A DNA stretch of 6,032 nt from an uncultured Clostridia bacterium (lineage in GTDB: Bacteria; Bacillota_A; Clostridia; Oscillospirales; Ruminococcaceae). Positions 4,820 through 6,032 of this stretch are shown piece after piece. The notes below the pieces were generated by a model. The model was not told the DNA's origin. It saw only the letters and a list, made by a program, of their open reading frames with translations, and did not search any database. Made by a program: the position numbers and the translations under genes. Position 1 is the stretch's first letter, and each line of letters starts with the position of its first letter. The stretch is from NCBI GenBank assembly GCA_947169455.1, contig CAMVPV010000099.1:1-6032 (forward strand), in the 5' to 3' direction.

Positions 4820-6032
4820 TTATCCTGCGGCAGGAGTGTCGGCAGTATCGGCATCTGCTGTTTCCGATCTGTCAGCGGAGAGCAGACCGGTCATCTGCTG
4901 AGCCATTTCCTGTTTTGAGCGGTAGTTCAGATGCGAATAGATATCTCCGGTGGTATCTATCTTGCTGTGACCGAGCCATTCCTGCAAATGTTTGAGGTCT
5001 CCGCCGTGGTTTATGTAAACAGTAGCAAAAGAATGGCGGAGATCATGAAATCTCACATCGGGCAGCCCCGCTTTGCTGATGATGCGCTTGAAAGCGTGTG
5101 TAACGTAGTCGGGGCGGATAGGTCTTCCGTCGGTGTGGGTACAGACATAATCGCTGTGCGTGTAGCAGTCTCCGAACACTTCTGCATTGTTCGCCTGCTT
5201 CGATTTGATGCTGCGGAAAAAAGCTATCTCCTGTTCCGTGAGAGGGAGAGAACGGTTGCTCGAACGGTTCTTTGTCTCATCAGAATATAAGACCTGACCC
5301 GCATTCGGAACAGCGGTTCCTTCGATAGTGATATATCCGTCTTCAAGATGCACCGACGACCAGCGCAGACCGAGTATCTCGCTGCGGCGCATACCGTAAT
5401 TGACCGCTATATGGACAACATCTTCCAGTTCGGTGCCTTTCGACGCATCGAGCAGTTTATTGAGCTGCTCGATGCTGTAACACGAGGCGATGAATTTCTG
5501 CTTCTTCGGGAGCGTTGCCTTCGCTGCGGGGTTCTTAGGGATAAGTTCTGTATCTACGGCATACTGGAGCGCCTTCCGGATGTTCGCATGATGCTTTCTC
5601 ACGGTCGAGGCGGAGAGGTCGCATTCTTCGAGCAGGTATGAGTAATACAGGTCGATATCCGAGGTCTTCATCTTTTCGAGGGAGACCGGGTGCTTCGTGA
5701 AGTACGGTATTATGTACTTCTCGGCTGTCCAGACGTATGTAGTGTAGGTGTTCTCCTTGACCTGCATCTTCTCGATCCTCAGCCATTCGCGGTAGAAGTC
5801 CGCGAAGCTCTTTCCGTCGCCGAGGATCGCAGTCCCGCGGTGCTCGGAGAGGTAATCGTCGAGCATACGCTGCGCGTTGCGCTTGTTGTTCTTTTCGGGG
5901 AGATCGGTCGATACCCACTGATTTGGCAGCCTTTCGTGCGTTTCTGAGTTGTAGCGGTAGATGACGAGATACCATTTGCCGTTGCGGCGGTCGTGAGTTC
6001 CGCCCGTGATCTTTATCCTCAAACAGCGGCAC
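4820..6032 (-). CDS. Site-specific integrase, tyrosine recombinase family (5' end at window edge)
   Basis: This enzyme cuts and rejoins DNA through a covalent tyrosine link to integrate and excise its element. Numbering 400 residues from the TTG at 6022, residues about 14-60 form an arm-DNA-binding beta domain (NGKWYLVIYRYNSETHERLP). About 70-155 is the SAM-like core-binding domain (SFADFYREWL through ALQYAVDTELIPKNP). About 180-375 is the catalytic domain. The catalytic set appears complete: R212 (GMRRSEILGLRW), K251 (TKNRSSNRSLPL), H326 and R329 (HDLRH), H352 (LGHS) and nucleophile Y362 (IYSHL). The C-terminus is an Ala/Asp/Thr-rich tail. The family resemblance is to ICE and phage integrases of the Tn916/ICEBs1 type. 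The TTG lacks a ribosome binding site and the frame stays open to the edge, so the true start is probably just outside the window. The gene reads towards tRNA-Arg. Confidence 0.93.
   Translation of the reverse strand, partial: CRCLRIKITGGTHDRRNGKWYLVIYRYNSETHERLPNQWVSTDLPEKNNKRNAQRMLDDYLSEHRGTAILGDGKSFADFYREWLRIEKMQVKENTYTTYVWTAEKYIIPYFTKHPVSLEKMKTSDIDLYYSYLLEECDLSASTVRKHHANIRKALQYAVDTELIPKNPAAKATLPKKQKFIASCYSIEQLNKLLDASKGTELEDVVHIAVNYGMRRSEILGLRWSSVHLEDGYITIEGTAVPNAGQVLYSDETKNRSSNRSLPLTEQEIAFFRSIKSKQANNAEVFGDCYTHSDYVCTHTDGRPIRPDYVTHAFKRIISKAGLPDVRFHDLRHSFATVYINHGGDLKHLQEWLGHSKIDTTGDIYSHLNYRSKQEMAQQMTGLLSADRSETADADTADTPAAG

Larger units (their letters stand above)
4707..6032. mobile_element. 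One end of an integrative element (ICE, prophage or island), partial
   Basis: The region from the tRNA 3' end to the window edge holds a terminator, tandem repeats and a tyrosine recombinase pointing at the tRNA. This is the usual layout of one end of a tRNA-inserted element. No other element gene is visible, so whether it is a conjugative element, a phage or a non-mobile remnant cannot be decided. The other end should lie to the right of the window. Confidence 0.6.

Noticed and set aside
4707..4901. 64-codon + strand frame beginning after the tRNA
   Set aside because: It runs through the terminator and repeats into the antisense of the integrase, and has no ribosome binding site or family match.
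5535..6032. 165-codon open frame on the - strand starting at the window edge
   Set aside because: It is an Arg/Pro-rich shifted frame over the integrase N-terminal half, which is clearly coding in the other frame.

Overview
The window comes from a motile, flagellated member of the Clostridia. The protein sequences, the Gram-positive AGGAGG-type ribosome binding sites and the gene order point to a Ruminococcus-like (Oscillospiraceae/Lachnospiraceae) gut organism. The genus is an inference and cannot be fixed from this sequence alone.

The left three quarters (about 1-4578) is a block of late flagellar genes, all on the + strand and closely spaced. In order they are a DUF6470/YviE-family protein, fliW, csrA, fliD, fliS and a small coiled-coil protein that looks like a FlgN/FliT-type chaperone. 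fliW and csrA are separated by 1 base, and csrA and fliD overlap by 8 bases, so these three are probably translationally coupled. FliW and CsrA form a regulatory pair: FliW binds either flagellin or CsrA, and free CsrA represses translation of flagellar mRNAs. FliD is the filament cap and is unusually long here, FliS is the flagellin export chaperone, and the last gene probably serves another late export substrate. No flagellin gene lies in the window, although some Firmicutes carry hag next to csrA. Three of the genes share the same GGAAAGGAT element as their ribosome binding site. The two larger spacers (fliD-fliS and fliS-flgN-like) can fold into hairpins, so post-transcriptional control is worth testing.

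Next (4579-4819) come a strong hairpin, a complete tRNA-Arg with anticodon CCG and encoded CCA (4630-4706), and a good rho-independent terminator (4721-4762). Three tandem 11-bp repeats follow (4769-4801).

The right quarter (4820 to the edge) is a tyrosine recombinase on the - strand, reading towards the tRNA. All six usual catalytic positions are recognisable. Together with the tRNA and the repeats, this looks like one end of an integrative element (ICE, prophage or genomic island) inserted at the 3' end of tRNA-Arg, with the rest of the element to the right of the window. The 11-bp repeats lie where arm-type integrase binding sites would be expected. No CRISPR array, insertion sequence or rRNA was seen.
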